Shown: positions 44,877 to 53,650, counted from the stretch's first letter. The stretch: DNA of 64,000 nucleotides from Ferruginibacter sp. HRS2-29 (GCF_024343615.1 NZ_RJUB01000126.1:1-64000); one strand, 5' to 3'. Notes: a model not told the origin generated them from the letters alone. Translations and numbers: made by a program.

Positions 44877-45998
44877 ATGATGTTAAAAAAAATTATTTGT
44901 TTTGGATTGGGCCTGTTGCCGATGGCAATTTTTGCGCAACATTCTTTTACGATCCGCGGTTATGGAGGATCATACAAAAACGGCGATAGTATTTTCTTAT
45001 CGTTTAAACAAGGTGGGAAGCACATCACAGATTCCACGGTGGTGAAAAATAATATTTTCCGGTTTACAGGAAAATTCAACACCATCAGCAAAGGATATGT
45101 TTGCCGGAATGATAATCCGCGTACTGCGATGCTGTTAAAAGATGCTTTCGATATTTACATTGAAAAGGGCAACATCATCCTCCAATCTGCCGATACGCTC
45201 AATAATTCTGTGGTATCCGGTACCCCGCTGAACAACGACCAGGCGAAACTTATAGCCGCGTTAAAGCCGGTGATGACCGAAAGCAGGAACATAAAAGATA
45301 TCGAAGAATTTACCCCTGAAGAATTGAAAGATACGGCATTGGTCAGGCAAACAACAGAAAGATCGGCCGCCCTGTATCGCGAAGGCATCCTGGTGCGGTT
45401 AAAATTTATCAACCGGCATTTGAATTCGTATGTAAGCCTGGCCAACCTGGCGCCCATCGCCAAAACCAGCGCGTTTTTGCCGCAGGTGGAAGAGGTCTTT
45501 TTCAGGTTACCTTCGCGGTTGAGATCGTTGCCGGAGGGTAATGATATTTTGCGCAGGATCAACGAGGGCCACAAAACCTTTATAGGCATGAAGGCCAGGG
45601 ATTTTACACAACCCGATGTAAACGGGCGACCGGTAAACCTGGCAGACTTCAGGGGCAAATATTTACTGGTCGACTTTTGGGCATCCTGGTGCTCGCCCTG
45701 CCGTGCCGAAAACCCCAACCTGATAGATGCCTACAATAAATACCGGGATAAAAACTTTACCATCCTGAGCATCTCGATCGATAGCCGGAAGGACAGGCAA
45801 AAATGGATCAATGCCATCAATACCGACAAGCTCCCCTGGGCGCAGGTATCCGACCTGCAGGAAAAGAACCAGGCCGCGGCGCTTTATGGCATTACTACTA
45901 TCCCTGCCAATATTTTGCTGGATCCGGATGGAAAGATCATCGCCAAAGATGTAAAAGGAAAAGAATTGCAGGATACGCTGGCGCGATTGTTTCAGTAG
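44877..45998 (+). CDS. TlpA-family thiol:disulfide oxidoreductase with DUF4369-like domain
   Basis: 373 residues from the ATG at 44877; signal peptide ends IFAQ. Residues about 20-110 are a DUF4369-like beta-domain (FTIRGYGGSYKNGDSIFLSF), followed by a helical linker. The C-terminal 140 residues are a thioredoxin fold: MKARDFTQPDVNGRPVNLADFRGKYLLVDFWASWCSPCRAENP, with the redox pair CSPC. It reduces disulfides in the periplasm. Bacteroidota carry many such DUF4369-thioredoxin proteins. Confidence 0.9.
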   Translation: MMLKKIICFGLGLLPMAIFAQHSFTIRGYGGSYKNGDSIFLSFKQGGKHITDSTVVKNNIFRFTGKFNTISKGYVCRNDNPRTAMLLKDAFDIYIEKGNIILQSADTLNNSVVSGTPLNNDQAKLIAALKPVMTESRNIKDIEEFTPEELKDTALVRQTTERSAALYREGILVRLKFINRHLNSYVSLANLAPIAKTSAFLPQVEEVFFRLPSRLRSLPEGNDILRRINEGHKTFIGMKARDFTQPDVNGRPVNLADFRGKYLLVDFWASWCSPCRAENPNLIDAYNKYRDKNFTILSISIDSRKDRQKWINAINTDKLPWAQVSDLQEKNQAAALYGITTIPANILLDPDGKIIAKDVKGKELQDTLARLFQ

Positions 45999-46068
45999 TA
46001 GTTTCCTTTAATGAAAAGATGAAATTATATTTCCGGGTAAAATATTTTTGAATCAATAAACATACAAG

Positions 46069-46635
46069 ATGAGACATTTGATCTTCTTCATGCACTCTTC
46101 CCTCGACGGTTTCGTAGCAGGCCCCAAGGGAGAAATGAACTGGATAAAAGTAGACGATGAAATTTTCGACTTTGTAGCCACCATGACCGACAAGGCCGAT
46201 ACCGCACTCTACGGCCGCACCACCTACGAAATGATGCAGGGATACTGGCCAACCGCCGGAGATGCACCCGATGCCTCCAAACACGATAAAGAACATTCGG
46301 CCTGGTATAAACAGGTTCCCAAAGTAGTATTATCCACCACGCTCAGTGAAGAAGGCCTGGAGAATACCACCGTCATCAGCAACCAGCTTGCCGATAACAT
46401 CAACGCCATAAAACAGCAGGACGGAAAGAATATCCTCATCTTCGGAAGCCCGCGGGCTTCGCATTCATTATTGGCTGAAGGGTTGGTAGATGAGTTTTGG
46501 TTGTTCGTAAACCCTGTGCTGCTGGGCGAGGGGATACAATTATTCAAAGGAGTGAAGGAAATCACGCAATTAAAATTGGCGGAGGCGAAAACATTTTCTT
46601 GTGGGGTGATAGGACTCCATTATGAGAAGAAATAA
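46069..46635 (+). CDS. Dihydrofolate-reductase-like RibD C-terminal protein
   Basis: 188 residues. MRHLIFFMHSSLDGFVAGPKGEMNWI at the N-terminus, ALYGRTTYEMMQGYWP near 45, and NILIFGSPRASHSLLAEGLVDEFWLFVNPVLLGEG are the RibD_C/YyaP pattern. These are NADPH-dependent reductases of unknown substrate in the cytoplasm. A single gene, 70 bases after the TlpA-like gene, in the same direction. Confidence 0.9.
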   Translation: MRHLIFFMHSSLDGFVAGPKGEMNWIKVDDEIFDFVATMTDKADTALYGRTTYEMMQGYWPTAGDAPDASKHDKEHSAWYKQVPKVVLSTTLSEEGLENTTVISNQLADNINAIKQQDGKNILIFGSPRASHSLLAEGLVDEFWLFVNPVLLGEGIQLFKGVKEITQLKLAEAKTFSCGVIGLHYEKK

Positions 46636-46738
46636 ACGCCAACTCCTACACCTACACCTACACCTGCACTATTATAATCATCGAGATTTTTTTGCAATTG
46701 TTCTTAAGTAAAAGAGATAAGTTATATATTATATAAAA

Positions 46739-46770
46739 CACCTCACTTTTTAAGGAGTGAGGTGCTACAA
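46739..46770. terminator. Terminator between the RibD-like and HAD genes
   Basis: CACCTCACT (46739-46747) pairs with AGTGAGGTG (46756-46764). It serves converging genes. Confidence 0.7.
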
Positions 46771-46789
46771 AATGTACTTTCAAAATTTA

Positions 46790-47263
46790 TTAAGCAGGCT
46801 GAAAAGCCTTTTGTGATATCGACTTTACAACTTCCAGATGTTCCTCAACAAGTCCTATGTAAGGACTTGTTTGTATCAGATTCTTTTTTAAAAAAAGAGG
46901 AAGGTCACTTAAAGATTTATCATCATCGATAATAAGGAATCCTTCTTCAATTTTATTAGCCTTAAACCAATCCACAATCTCTTGTTTTCTGGTTAGATTA
47001 TTCAAGTTTTCAGGAAGAGATTCAAGCTTTTTAATAGTAATACCTCTGGCAGCAAAAATATTTTTCCATTCCTGAATACTATACCTTGCTTTATGAGAGG
47101 TTGTAAGCATAACGGTATCTCCTTCAGAAACTAAATTCTGAAGTACGAAAACTGACTTGCTGCTAAATGCGGGAAATCCATCACTTAATATTTCCGGACT
47201 TTTCCAACCTGTGGCAGGAACCATTACACCATCTATGTCTAATAAGAATAACATAACAGGCAA
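46790..47263 (-). CDS. HAD-like hydrolase domain protein
   Basis: 157 residues. FLLDIDGVMVP at the N-terminus is HAD motif I with the DxD nucleophile, VMLTTSHKA is motif II, and FLIIDDDKSL is motif IV. It resembles the stand-alone HAD domains (HAD in Swiss-army-knife RNA repair proteins) that remove phosphate from nucleic acid ends or small molecules. The start may be the Met at residue 4. Located next to the RAYT unit and read away from it. Confidence 0.75.
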   Translation of the reverse strand: MPVMLFLLDIDGVMVPATGWKSPEILSDGFPAFSSKSVFVLQNLVSEGDTVMLTTSHKARYSIQEWKNIFAARGITIKKLESLPENLNNLTRKQEIVDWFKANKIEEGFLIIDDDKSLSDLPLFLKKNLIQTSPYIGLVEEHLEVVKSISQKAFQPA

Positions 47264-47345
47264 ATTTACAATTTTTACCTGAGCAATCGAACTATCTCAT
47301 CAATGGGGATATTATTGTATTCTGCGTCAAGTTCATTCAACATGC

Positions 47346-47440
47346 TTCTGGCGCAAGTGTTCACCGCATCAACTTCCTTCATCACAAAACAGCCGTGATC
47401 ACTTGTGCCTTCCCAAGTCAGCAGGTCTGTGACCTGCATC
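47346..47440 (-). repeat. RAYT-associated structured repeat, copy A
   Basis: On the minus strand it reads GCAGGTCACAGACCTGC (a hairpin; plus positions 47421-47437), then CTTGG...GGCACAAGTG, TCACGG and GTGAACACTTGCGCCAGA. It shares this order with copies B (48191) and C (51393). Compared with B, the hairpin arms differ by paired changes. Confidence 0.75.
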
Positions 47441-47499
47441 AAAACCTCCATGCTTATTCCGTACTCACTCCCCATGAGCACGCTTGCTTTCCATCATTA

Positions 47500-48051
47500 C
47501 TACAGGTATTCAATTTTAATCAGCCCTTTTCTATCAGTATAATAATCAACAGCACTACTATAAATGTACTGTTGCGGCTCATACACAAATCCTGCCCTCA
47601 CAGGATTTTCATGTAAGTAATCCAGTTTCTGGCGAAGTATCTCTGGGTTATTCAATTCTATAGGATGATACTCCTGTTGCCAAAATTGAAAATTCTCATT
47701 ATTACTATTTCTTTTTCCAGCCCGCCCAAACATATACAACAACCAATTCTTCCTGCTTTCCTTTGGATTATTTTGTATGGCTTGTAGTATCTGTTTACTG
47801 GTAAATTTTTTGAAGTCACGTAATATATCACTGATGAGCGTTTGTTTTCTTCCACTCATAATCAGGTGCAGGTGATTTGTCATGATTACCCAGGCATTCA
47901 GGCATAGTCCTTTGTTTTTCTGGCAATATTGAAGGCTGTCTATAAGTATCTGCCGGTATATATCTCTTGTAAAAACATCTATCCAGTCAACAGTACTGAA
48001 GGTAATAAAATGAGGTAACTGGTTATCTCCGGGTTTATATTTACGTGACAT
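47500..48051 (-). CDS. REP-associated tyrosine transposase (RAYT, Y1/HUH family)
   Basis: 183 residues from the ATG at 48051 (MSRKYKPGDNQLPHFITFSTVDWIDVFTR). The frame is open 17 codons upstream, but homologous RAYTs start here. The HUH motif is NHLHLIM in AWVIMTNHLHLIMSG (about 80). FQFWQQEYHPIELNNPEI and KLDYLHENPVRAGFV are typical of Bacteroidota RAYTs. These proteins cut and rejoin single-stranded REP hairpins. I cannot assign the catalytic Tyr with confidence. Intact length. Confidence 0.9.
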   Translation of the reverse strand: MSRKYKPGDNQLPHFITFSTVDWIDVFTRDIYRQILIDSLQYCQKNKGLCLNAWVIMTNHLHLIMSGRKQTLISDILRDFKKFTSKQILQAIQNNPKESRKNWLLYMFGRAGKRNSNNENFQFWQQEYHPIELNNPEILRQKLDYLHENPVRAGFVYEPQQYIYSSAVDYYTDRKGLIKIEYL

Positions 48052-48190
48052 AAATGTTGAATCATTTCTTGCACAAGCTACTATTTGCGGAAGATAAAGC
48101 ATGGAGGTTTCCAGCAGTTAATCTGGTTATTTTAACCATGGAAGATGGTTGTTTTTCTCCTTTTGATAAATTATGGTAAGGATTTGGATC

Positions 48191-48292
48191 GTGGTTCTAA
48201 GCCGGTCGCAGACCGGCCGACTTGTGTAGGCACAAATGGTCACGGCGGGTTTGTAATGGAGGAGATTGGTGCTTTGAACACTTGCGCCAGAG
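48191..48292 (+). repeat. RAYT-associated structured repeat, copy B
   Basis: GTGGTTCTAA, hairpin GCCGGTCGCAGACCGGC (48201-48217), TTGTG-TAGG-CACAA second hairpin, TCACGG, TTTGTAATGGAGGAG, and GAACACTTGCGCCAGAGG at the end. It is nearly identical to copy C and inverted relative to copy A. Confidence 0.8.
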
Positions 48293-48306
48293 GCTTCATT
48301 GCCGGA

Positions 48307-48349
48307 TAGCGCCGTCTTTGCTAGCGAAGCGAAGCAAACGACGGCGCTA
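48307..48349. repeat. TAGCGCCGTC hairpin next to copy B
   Basis: TAGCGCCGTCTTTGCT faces AGCAAACGACGGCGCTA with one bulged base. The rest of the 48052-48538 gap has no supported gene. A promoter for the following gene is not obvious. Confidence 0.65.
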
Positions 48350-48538
48350 AAACTAATGCCGTTTTTTAAGGCTATGGCAATTTCCATGTAATGAACCGCG
48401 GCATTAAGAAAAGTTGCCCCAACCTAACAAACTTTCAACCATCAACCTTCAACTTTCAATCTTCAAATATACCCGCCGCGGGGTATGATAACGCACTCAT
48501 TAAGAATATACTTTTGGTTTCCCTAAAACACCATCAGT

Positions 48539-50440
48539 ATGAAGAAGATATTTACCCTGATTTTTACATCCACTATTTTTTTTGCGCAGGCGCAGGACGG
48601 CACACTCGATCTCACTTTTGGCACCAACGGAAAAGCGTATAATCAATCCGTAGACGCAGCTTCCCGTACCGTTACGTTTGTGCAGGCAGATGGAAAGATC
48701 CTGCAGAACAGCAATTCCTACAACAACGGGCAGACATACGCAGCAGTACGTTACAATGCCAATGGCAGCATCGACAATACTTTCGGCACCAACGGAATGG
48801 TGACTACAGAAGTGTCGACCTTCCAGGATAACTCTGCCACTATTGCAGCTCAGCCCGATGGCAAAGTGATCGTTGGCGGCGGATCAAATTTTATCAGCGG
48901 GGATGGTATGCACCTCCTGAGTAGCCTCGTGCTGATCCGTTACAATATCGATGGAACACTCGACAACAGTTTCGATACAGATGGGAAAATGCTCTACGAT
49001 GAACCGGGTTACCTGGCTTCGGCATACAACATCAAAGTGCTGCCCGATGGAAAAATACTGGTGGCTGGTTTTGTCAACAACGAAAGCGAAAGCATCCGCT
49101 ATGGTTTGCTGGCGAGGTTCAATGCCAATGGCAGTATCGACAATACTTTCGGCAACAACGGCAGGATCATCCATAGTGTTGGCACGGCTAACAACGATAT
49201 TTACCAGCTTGCTTTGCAGGCCGATGGAAAGATAGTAGTGGCCGGAACAGCAACCGTGGCGGGGCATACGCAATACGTAGCGCTCCGCTTCAGCAGCGAA
49301 GGCGTGCCCGATAATAGTTTTGGAAACAACGGCCAGGCCATCATCAACATCAGCAATTACCAGTCGGGTGTAAAAAGCGTGGCCGTGCAGCCAGACAATA
49401 AAGTGATCATTGCGGGCAACAGTAAATTCATCGCCGGCGATCCTGATAAATTTACCATCGTACGATTGAAAGAGGATGGTTCACTGGATGAAACATTTGC
49501 CAGTACCGGTATCTTGTCATTCAACTCCAGCAACCGCGACGGATCGTTTTACAGCATCCTCATACAGCAAGACAACAAGATCGTGTTGGGCGGTACGCTC
49601 ACTTCGTACAACATCATCACCCAACGCACCAGCAGCGATTTTCTCATTTACCGGTACACATCCGCAGGCGTACTGGATCTAACCCTCACCAACGATTTTG
49701 CCCTCGGCCAGTCGGGCACTACCGGCGCCAGCGGACAAATATATCTTAACGGGGGCACCGACGACCTCTGGGGCAACATCGCTTTCCAGGGAACAAAGCT
49801 CATCATCGGCGGTACTTCCTCTTACCAGCCGCAGGGTAATCCTTTTGAAATACCGAGACTCATAGTGGCGCGTATCAACAACAGCACAGGTACCGTGCTA
49901 CCGCTCAAGCTGGTAGACTTCACCGCAACGGCGATCGGGAAGTCTTCCCGCCTCAACTGGCACACCGAGCAGGAAACCGGAACAAGAACTTTTGAGATAC
50001 AAAGAAGCACCAATGGCATCCATTTTCAAAAGATCGGAGCTGTAGCTGCTACCGGTGGACCGCATGGCCAAACGTCCTACAGCTTTACCGATCTTGCTCC
50101 ATCAAAAGGCATCAACTATTACCGGCTGGAAATCCTGGATGCGGATGGTAAGTTTACCTGGTCTGATGTGCGCACAGTTTCTTTCGGCAGCACGTTTACG
50201 GCAAGCTTCAGTTGTTACCCGGTGCCGAGTAAAGGGATGATCAACCTGGTGTTTGCTAACAATGAAAAGGGTGGAGTATTAAGCGTTCGAAACATGGTGG
50301 GCGCTGAAGTGAAAAGATTTACCATCACTGCAGGAGTTTCAACCGAGCGACTGGATCTTTCGATATTGCCAAAAGGCGTGTATAATATTTCAATGTTGCA
50401 AGCTGACAAAGCAGCTACGCAGCAGGTGATCCTGCAATAA
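48539..50440 (+). CDS. T9SS-sorted protein with delta-60 repeats
   Basis: 633 residues, signal peptide 1-18 (FFAQAQ). Seven or so delta-60 units (NANGSIDNTFGTNG, with PDGKVIVGG) run from about 20 to 440, forming a propeller-like domain. A linker (LPLKLVDFTATAIGKSSRLNWHTEQE) is shared with the GDGW-repeat protein, followed by the type A sorting domain (FSCYPVPSKGMINLVF...GVYNISMLQ...QVILQ). It is a secreted surface protein of unknown binding partner. Good length and no damage. Confidence 0.9.
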   Translation: MKKIFTLIFTSTIFFAQAQDGTLDLTFGTNGKAYNQSVDAASRTVTFVQADGKILQNSNSYNNGQTYAAVRYNANGSIDNTFGTNGMVTTEVSTFQDNSATIAAQPDGKVIVGGGSNFISGDGMHLLSSLVLIRYNIDGTLDNSFDTDGKMLYDEPGYLASAYNIKVLPDGKILVAGFVNNESESIRYGLLARFNANGSIDNTFGNNGRIIHSVGTANNDIYQLALQADGKIVVAGTATVAGHTQYVALRFSSEGVPDNSFGNNGQAIINISNYQSGVKSVAVQPDNKVIIAGNSKFIAGDPDKFTIVRLKEDGSLDETFASTGILSFNSSNRDGSFYSILIQQDNKIVLGGTLTSYNIITQRTSSDFLIYRYTSAGVLDLTLTNDFALGQSGTTGASGQIYLNGGTDDLWGNIAFQGTKLIIGGTSSYQPQGNPFEIPRLIVARINNSTGTVLPLKLVDFTATAIGKSSRLNWHTEQETGTRTFEIQRSTNGIHFQKIGAVAATGGPHGQTSYSFTDLAPSKGINYYRLEILDADGKFTWSDVRTVSFGSTFTASFSCYPVPSKGMINLVFANNEKGGVLSVRNMVGAEVKRFTITAGVSTERLDLSILPKGVYNISMLQADKAATQQVILQ

Positions 50441-50529
50441 ATTTTCTTCTTCATACAATGGGAGGGGGGTAGCTGTTTGGCTGCCCTCTTCTTTTTTGCC
50501 GGAAAGACGGTAAGATGATCTTCACTTCA

Positions 50530-50598
50530 CTGTCAGCCTGAACTTGTCGAAGGCGGATTATGCACTAAATGCTGCCTTCGACAAGCTCAGGCTGACAG
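50530..50598. repeat. CTGTCAGCCTGAGC palindrome pair, copy 2
   Basis: Arms at 50530-50554 (one G-to-A change) and 50574-50598. Same element as at 41176 and 60183. Confidence 0.85.
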
Positions 50599-50687
50599 CA
50601 GTTGCTATCATTTTGGAATCCTCCCCTCAAATATTTTTAACCGCTCAATAATTACCAATTTTTGGTACTTTTATGAAAAATATTATC

Positions 50688-50939
50688 ATGGGACGAAATA
50701 CTTCTGTTGCCCTGGGCGATTACTTCGAAAATTTTATAGACAAAAAAGTTTCCGCAGGCAGGTTTAAAAATGCCAGCGAAGTGATAAGGGCCGGATTACG
50801 GCTACTGGAAGAAGAAGAAAGCAAGATCGTTGTTTTAAAAAATGCTATTCAAGAGGGTATCGACAGTAGGGTAGCCAAAAACTTCGATGCAAAAAAACAT
50901 CTTGCCAAATTAAAAGCCGCCCGAAAGAAAAATGGTTAA
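50688..50939 (+). CDS. parD: ParD-family antitoxin
   Basis: 83 residues from the ATG at 50688. [44 protein letters not shown] is the ParD ribbon-helix-helix domain (residues 1-45), and the C-terminal basic tail would wrap the toxin. The earlier in-frame ATG at 50673 is less likely, because ParD proteins begin directly at the MxxNTSV strand. It overlaps the parE reading frame by 8 bases. ParD usually represses its own promoter. Confidence 0.9.
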   Translation: MGRNTSVALGDYFENFIDKKVSAGRFKNASEVIRAGLRLLEEEESKIVVLKNAIQEGIDSRVAKNFDAKKHLAKLKAARKKNG

Positions 50940-51230
50940 TTATAGGTTATCCAATAAAGCGGTGGAGGATCTTTCCGGCATCTGGAATTACTCGTACGAT
51001 GCCTGGGCGAAAGGCAGGCGGAGAAATATTACGAACTGCTATTAGCATCCTGCCAGGAATTAGCCACAAAAAATGTTGCCGGTAAACATTACCCCGAAGT
51101 TGGCGAAGGAATTTTTGGTTTTGGAACAGGGATGCATATCATTTTCTACAGGGAAGTTAAGAAAGACAAAATTGAAGTTGTGAGGATATTGCATAGCAGT
51201 ATGGATTTGAAAATGAGGATGGAGGAATAA
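50932..51230 (+). pseudogene. parE: ParE-family toxin, frameshifted
   Basis: The first frame reads [20 protein letters not shown]... and stops after 37 residues. From about 51010 a second frame continues as a normal ParE (QAEKYYELLLASC, GEGIFGFGTGMHIIFYRE, VEVVRILHSSMDLKMRMEE-like end) to the stop at 51230. Adding one G in the CTGGGCG run at about 51001-51007 restores AWGERQAEKYYE and a 99-residue toxin. So a single-base deletion, or a sequencing error, has broken it. Confidence 0.85.
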
Positions 51231-51322
51231 CTATTATGATCTTTTTGTAGTGGCAGCTTTGTGCTGCCTTTTTTGTTTTTGCCGGGAAGACGGGAAGACT
51301 TTGTTTGGCGCAGGAGCTTCAC

Positions 51323-51385
51323 ACTAAAACGCCCGGAGGTTGAAGAAAAACCTCCGGGGTTTTCTGCTAACCCCGGAGCGTTTGG
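51323..51385. repeat. Palindromic CCCGGAGG element, copy 2
   Basis: AAACGCCCGGAGG (51327-51339) faces AACCTCCGGGG (51349-51359) and CCCCGGAGCGTTT (51370-51382). Compared with copy 1 (34222) the outer A-T pair is replaced by G-C on both sides. A one-sided GCCGGGAAGACGGGAAG lies just upstream (about 51281-51297). Confidence 0.7.
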
Positions 51386-51392
51386 GTGGATA

Positions 51393-51494
51393 GTGGTTCT
51401 AAGCCGGTCGCAGACCGCCGGACTTGTGCAGGCACAAGTGGTCACGGAGGGTTTGTAATGGAGGAGAGTAGAGCTGTGAACACTTGCGCCAGAG
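51393..51494 (+). repeat. RAYT-associated structured repeat, copy C
   Basis: Same order as copy B: GTGGTTCTAA, GCCGGTCGCAGACCGCC (51403-51419), ACTTGTGCAGGCACAAGT (perfect second hairpin), TCACGG, GTGAACACTTGCGCCAGAGG. An open frame running through it to 51700 is considered repeat-derived. The remaining bases to 51707 show no gene. Confidence 0.8.
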
Positions 51495-51707
51495 GGGAAG
51501 TACGGGAAGCCGTAAGAGGGGATGAAAAAGAAAAGAATATTTGTAATTGTTGGGAGGAATGTGTAGAATTAGGGAATCGTAACCTTATGTCCTTCACTTT
51601 GATTGCCAAATTTATTTTTACTTTGTTTTTGCTACAAACTTCATATGAAGAGCTGAAAGTAAATAAGGAAATAATAATTATAAAACTTTTACTGAATTAA
51701 CATTGTT

Positions 51708-52454
51708 GTGATGAATCAAGGTAAAACTTTGAAGAATGCAAAAATTTTGTTTTTTGTAGGATTAGTCTTAATTATAGTCAGTCCATGGATATTTACAATT
51801 ACAAATTTTTGGGATCGTTTAAATTTCTCACAAACTGGACAAATTGGAGATACTATTGGTGGAATAACATCACCCATAGTTAATTTGGTGGGAGCTGGAT
51901 TAGTATTCTTTGCATTGCAGGCACAAATCGAAGCGAATACATTGCTTCAAAATCAACTATTCGCAGATAATATTGAAAAAGAAAAAGAAAAGCAGACTCA
52001 AAATCTCAATCAACTTTATACTTATTTAAATGAAAGTATAAATAATTTTAAGTTTTTGAGTTTGCAAATGGGCTTTACACCAAGTGGGCCAGTGCCGCCG
52101 GATCCTGTACTCACAACGGGTAGTGAGGGTATTTATAATTTATTATCTCAAATTCTTTGCGATTTTCATGGAACCGAAGATGAACTTTTAGATAACCCCT
52201 GTGTAGCTGAATTTTTTAGTATTCTTGAGATTTTTAATCTGCTTTTAGAAAAGCTCCAGACTACATCCAGCGATAATAAAGAGATTTTGACTACATTAAC
52301 GAAGCATCAATTTCAATATCGAATTCTTACAAGAATAAAAAATGAAACTATAGAAGATTTGAAGATAAGTTTTTGTAAAGTATGTAAACATGATCACGGA
52401 ATTCCTGATAAAATGCTTGCCTTGATTGAATCAATTAAAAGTAAATTGGGTTAA
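51708..52454 (+). CDS. Membrane protein resembling putative phage abortive infection (AbiC-like) proteins
   Basis: 248 residues. Two membrane helices: about 12-30 (AKILFFVGLVLIIVSPWIF) and 55-75 (ITSPIVNLVGAGLVFFALQ), separated by FSQTGQIGDTIGGI. A long cytoplasmic helical part follows, with a coiled coil near 80-110 (NQLFADNIEKEKEKQTQNL). The helix-GDxxGG-helix-Q start matches the putative AbiC family as I know it; this is a family-level recollection, not a search. Codon usage is much more AT-rich than in flanking genes, suggesting transfer. The likely partner is the nuclease-like gene 61 bases downstream. Confidence 0.65.
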   Translation: MMNQGKTLKNAKILFFVGLVLIIVSPWIFTITNFWDRLNFSQTGQIGDTIGGITSPIVNLVGAGLVFFALQAQIEANTLLQNQLFADNIEKEKEKQTQNLNQLYTYLNESINNFKFLSLQMGFTPSGPVPPDPVLTTGSEGIYNLLSQILCDFHGTEDELLDNPCVAEFFSILEIFNLLLEKLQTTSSDNKEILTTLTKHQFQYRILTRIKNETIEDLKISFCKVCKHDHGIPDKMLALIESIKSKLG

Positions 52455-52515
52455 CCCTATTTTTTAAAGATAATATTGCAAATATTCAACAGTTTTACAT
52501 AAAACTAATTCCCTC

Positions 52516-53175
52516 ATGTTAGTTGAAAATTTTAAAATAGAGATACAAAGATTTGAATTAGAAAAGTTTGAAAAAAATCTTAAACTATGTAATAGTCCCA
52601 TAGAAGAAATTTTTGTTGGCAAAATCTACAGCTTTTTTTTGAAGCATGGCGTAACAGTGAACTTAATTACTCAAAGAGTTAATGAGTTCGTAATAGTGAA
52701 TGATACCTTTTTCGAAAGTGTATATTTTCATTCGAATAGGAAGGGATTAAAGATCAAACTGAATCATTCAAATTCTGAACATGTTGATCCTCTAACTGGC
52801 GAACCAGAAAGAATTTGTGGGTTTCAATTCACTTGTGGAGATGTTTCTTATCGAATATTTCCTCAATACCCCATATTTAATCATGAAAAATTATATTACG
52901 CTGATTTTGTAATAAAAGTTTATGATAGAAAAAATGTAAACGTAGGCGACTTCGTAATTGAATGTGATGGATTTGCCTGGCATAATACAAAAGAGCAACT
53001 GGAACGAGATAATTCAAGGAGTAGATTTATTACACTTAATGGCTACAAGATTTTGCGGTATACCGGAAGCGAAATTAACAGAATCGACGACGAGTTTATT
53101 ATACAACTAGAAAATACTATTTATCAATCCATCTTTAATAAAGAAAGTAATTTATACATTTTAAAAAAATACTAA
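52516..53175 (+). CDS. Putative DUF559/Vsr-like PD-(D/E)XK nuclease
   Basis: 219 residues. The C-terminal half has YYADFVIKVYDRKNVNVGDFVIECDGFAWHNTKEQLERDNSRSRF and GYKILRYTGSEI. This is the layout of DUF559 and very-short-patch-repair-like endonucleases (Asp in ADF, ExD in ECDG, then a helix with ERD, then the ILRYTGSE strand). The N-terminal 100 residues are unfamiliar and may recognise the target. AT-rich like the gene before it. A two-gene defence module is an inference. Confidence 0.6.
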   Translation: MLVENFKIEIQRFELEKFEKNLKLCNSPIEEIFVGKIYSFFLKHGVTVNLITQRVNEFVIVNDTFFESVYFHSNRKGLKIKLNHSNSEHVDPLTGEPERICGFQFTCGDVSYRIFPQYPIFNHEKLYYADFVIKVYDRKNVNVGDFVIECDGFAWHNTKEQLERDNSRSRFITLNGYKILRYTGSEINRIDDEFIIQLENTIYQSIFNKESNLYILKKY

Positions 53176-53276
53176 AAGCAAAACTATAGTTTACATCTTT
53201 TCCGCATTATTAAAACCACCATAAAAAAGTCCCGACATCTTGCTGGGACTTCTCAAAAAATGTTTCAAAGTCAGGT

Positions 53277-53579
53277 TCACGCTGCTTTCCTGAGTTTATT
53301 ACGTTCTACAAAAAGATCGTAATAAACCTGAACCCTCATCCAATATTCAGCCTTGATACCAAGCAGCTTTTCGAGCTTTAGAGAAGTGGCAGCACTTACG
53401 TGGCGTTTTCCCCTCAGCAGGTCGCTTAAATGACTGGGCGCTATACCCAGCTGTTCAGCAAAATCTGCTTTTTTGATATTCCTGGCTTCCAGTTCATCCA
53501 TAAGGATCTCACCGGGATGTAAGGTTACATCAGTATGTATCTCCTTACCTTTTACATTTAGAACCTTGTAATTGTTCAT
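53277..53579 (-). CDS. higA: HigA-family antitoxin
   Basis: 100 residues. TLHPGEILMDELEARNIKKADFAEQLGIAPSHLSDLLRGKR is the XRE-type helix-turn-helix (residues 20-60) with the HigA signature LHPGEIL. AATSLKLEKLLGIKAEYWMRVQVYYDL follows. It neutralises HigB and represses the operon. The gene lies 71 bases after the toxin gene in the usual higB-higA order. Confidence 0.93.
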   Translation of the reverse strand: MNNYKVLNVKGKEIHTDVTLHPGEILMDELEARNIKKADFAEQLGIAPSHLSDLLRGKRHVSAATSLKLEKLLGIKAEYWMRVQVYYDLFVERNKLRKAA

Positions 53580-53650
53580 TTTGATTTCTTTTGCCTGTCA
53601 AACCTGAGATGCTGTAATACTTTGACAAAGCTTTTCATTGTTGTAAATAA

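Larger units (their letters stand above)
47346..48292. mobile_element. RAYT gene with inverted flanking repeats
   Basis: A REP-associated tyrosine transposase gene (minus strand) stands between copy A (minus) and copy B (plus) of the same roughly 100-base repeat. Inside these lie short inverted AGCATGGAGGTTT sequences at about 47438-47453 and 48099-48111. A third copy of the repeat is 3.2 kb away. This is the arrangement expected of a domesticated REP/RAYT (BIME-like) unit. Confidence 0.75.

Noticed and set aside
47275..47481. 68-codon open frame beside the RAYT gene on the minus strand
   Set aside because: More than half of it is the translation of repeat copy A. The rest matches nothing recognisable.
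51386..51700. 104-codon open frame before the AbiC-like gene
   Set aside because: Its first third is repeat copy C and the remainder has no domain; treated as repeat-derived.
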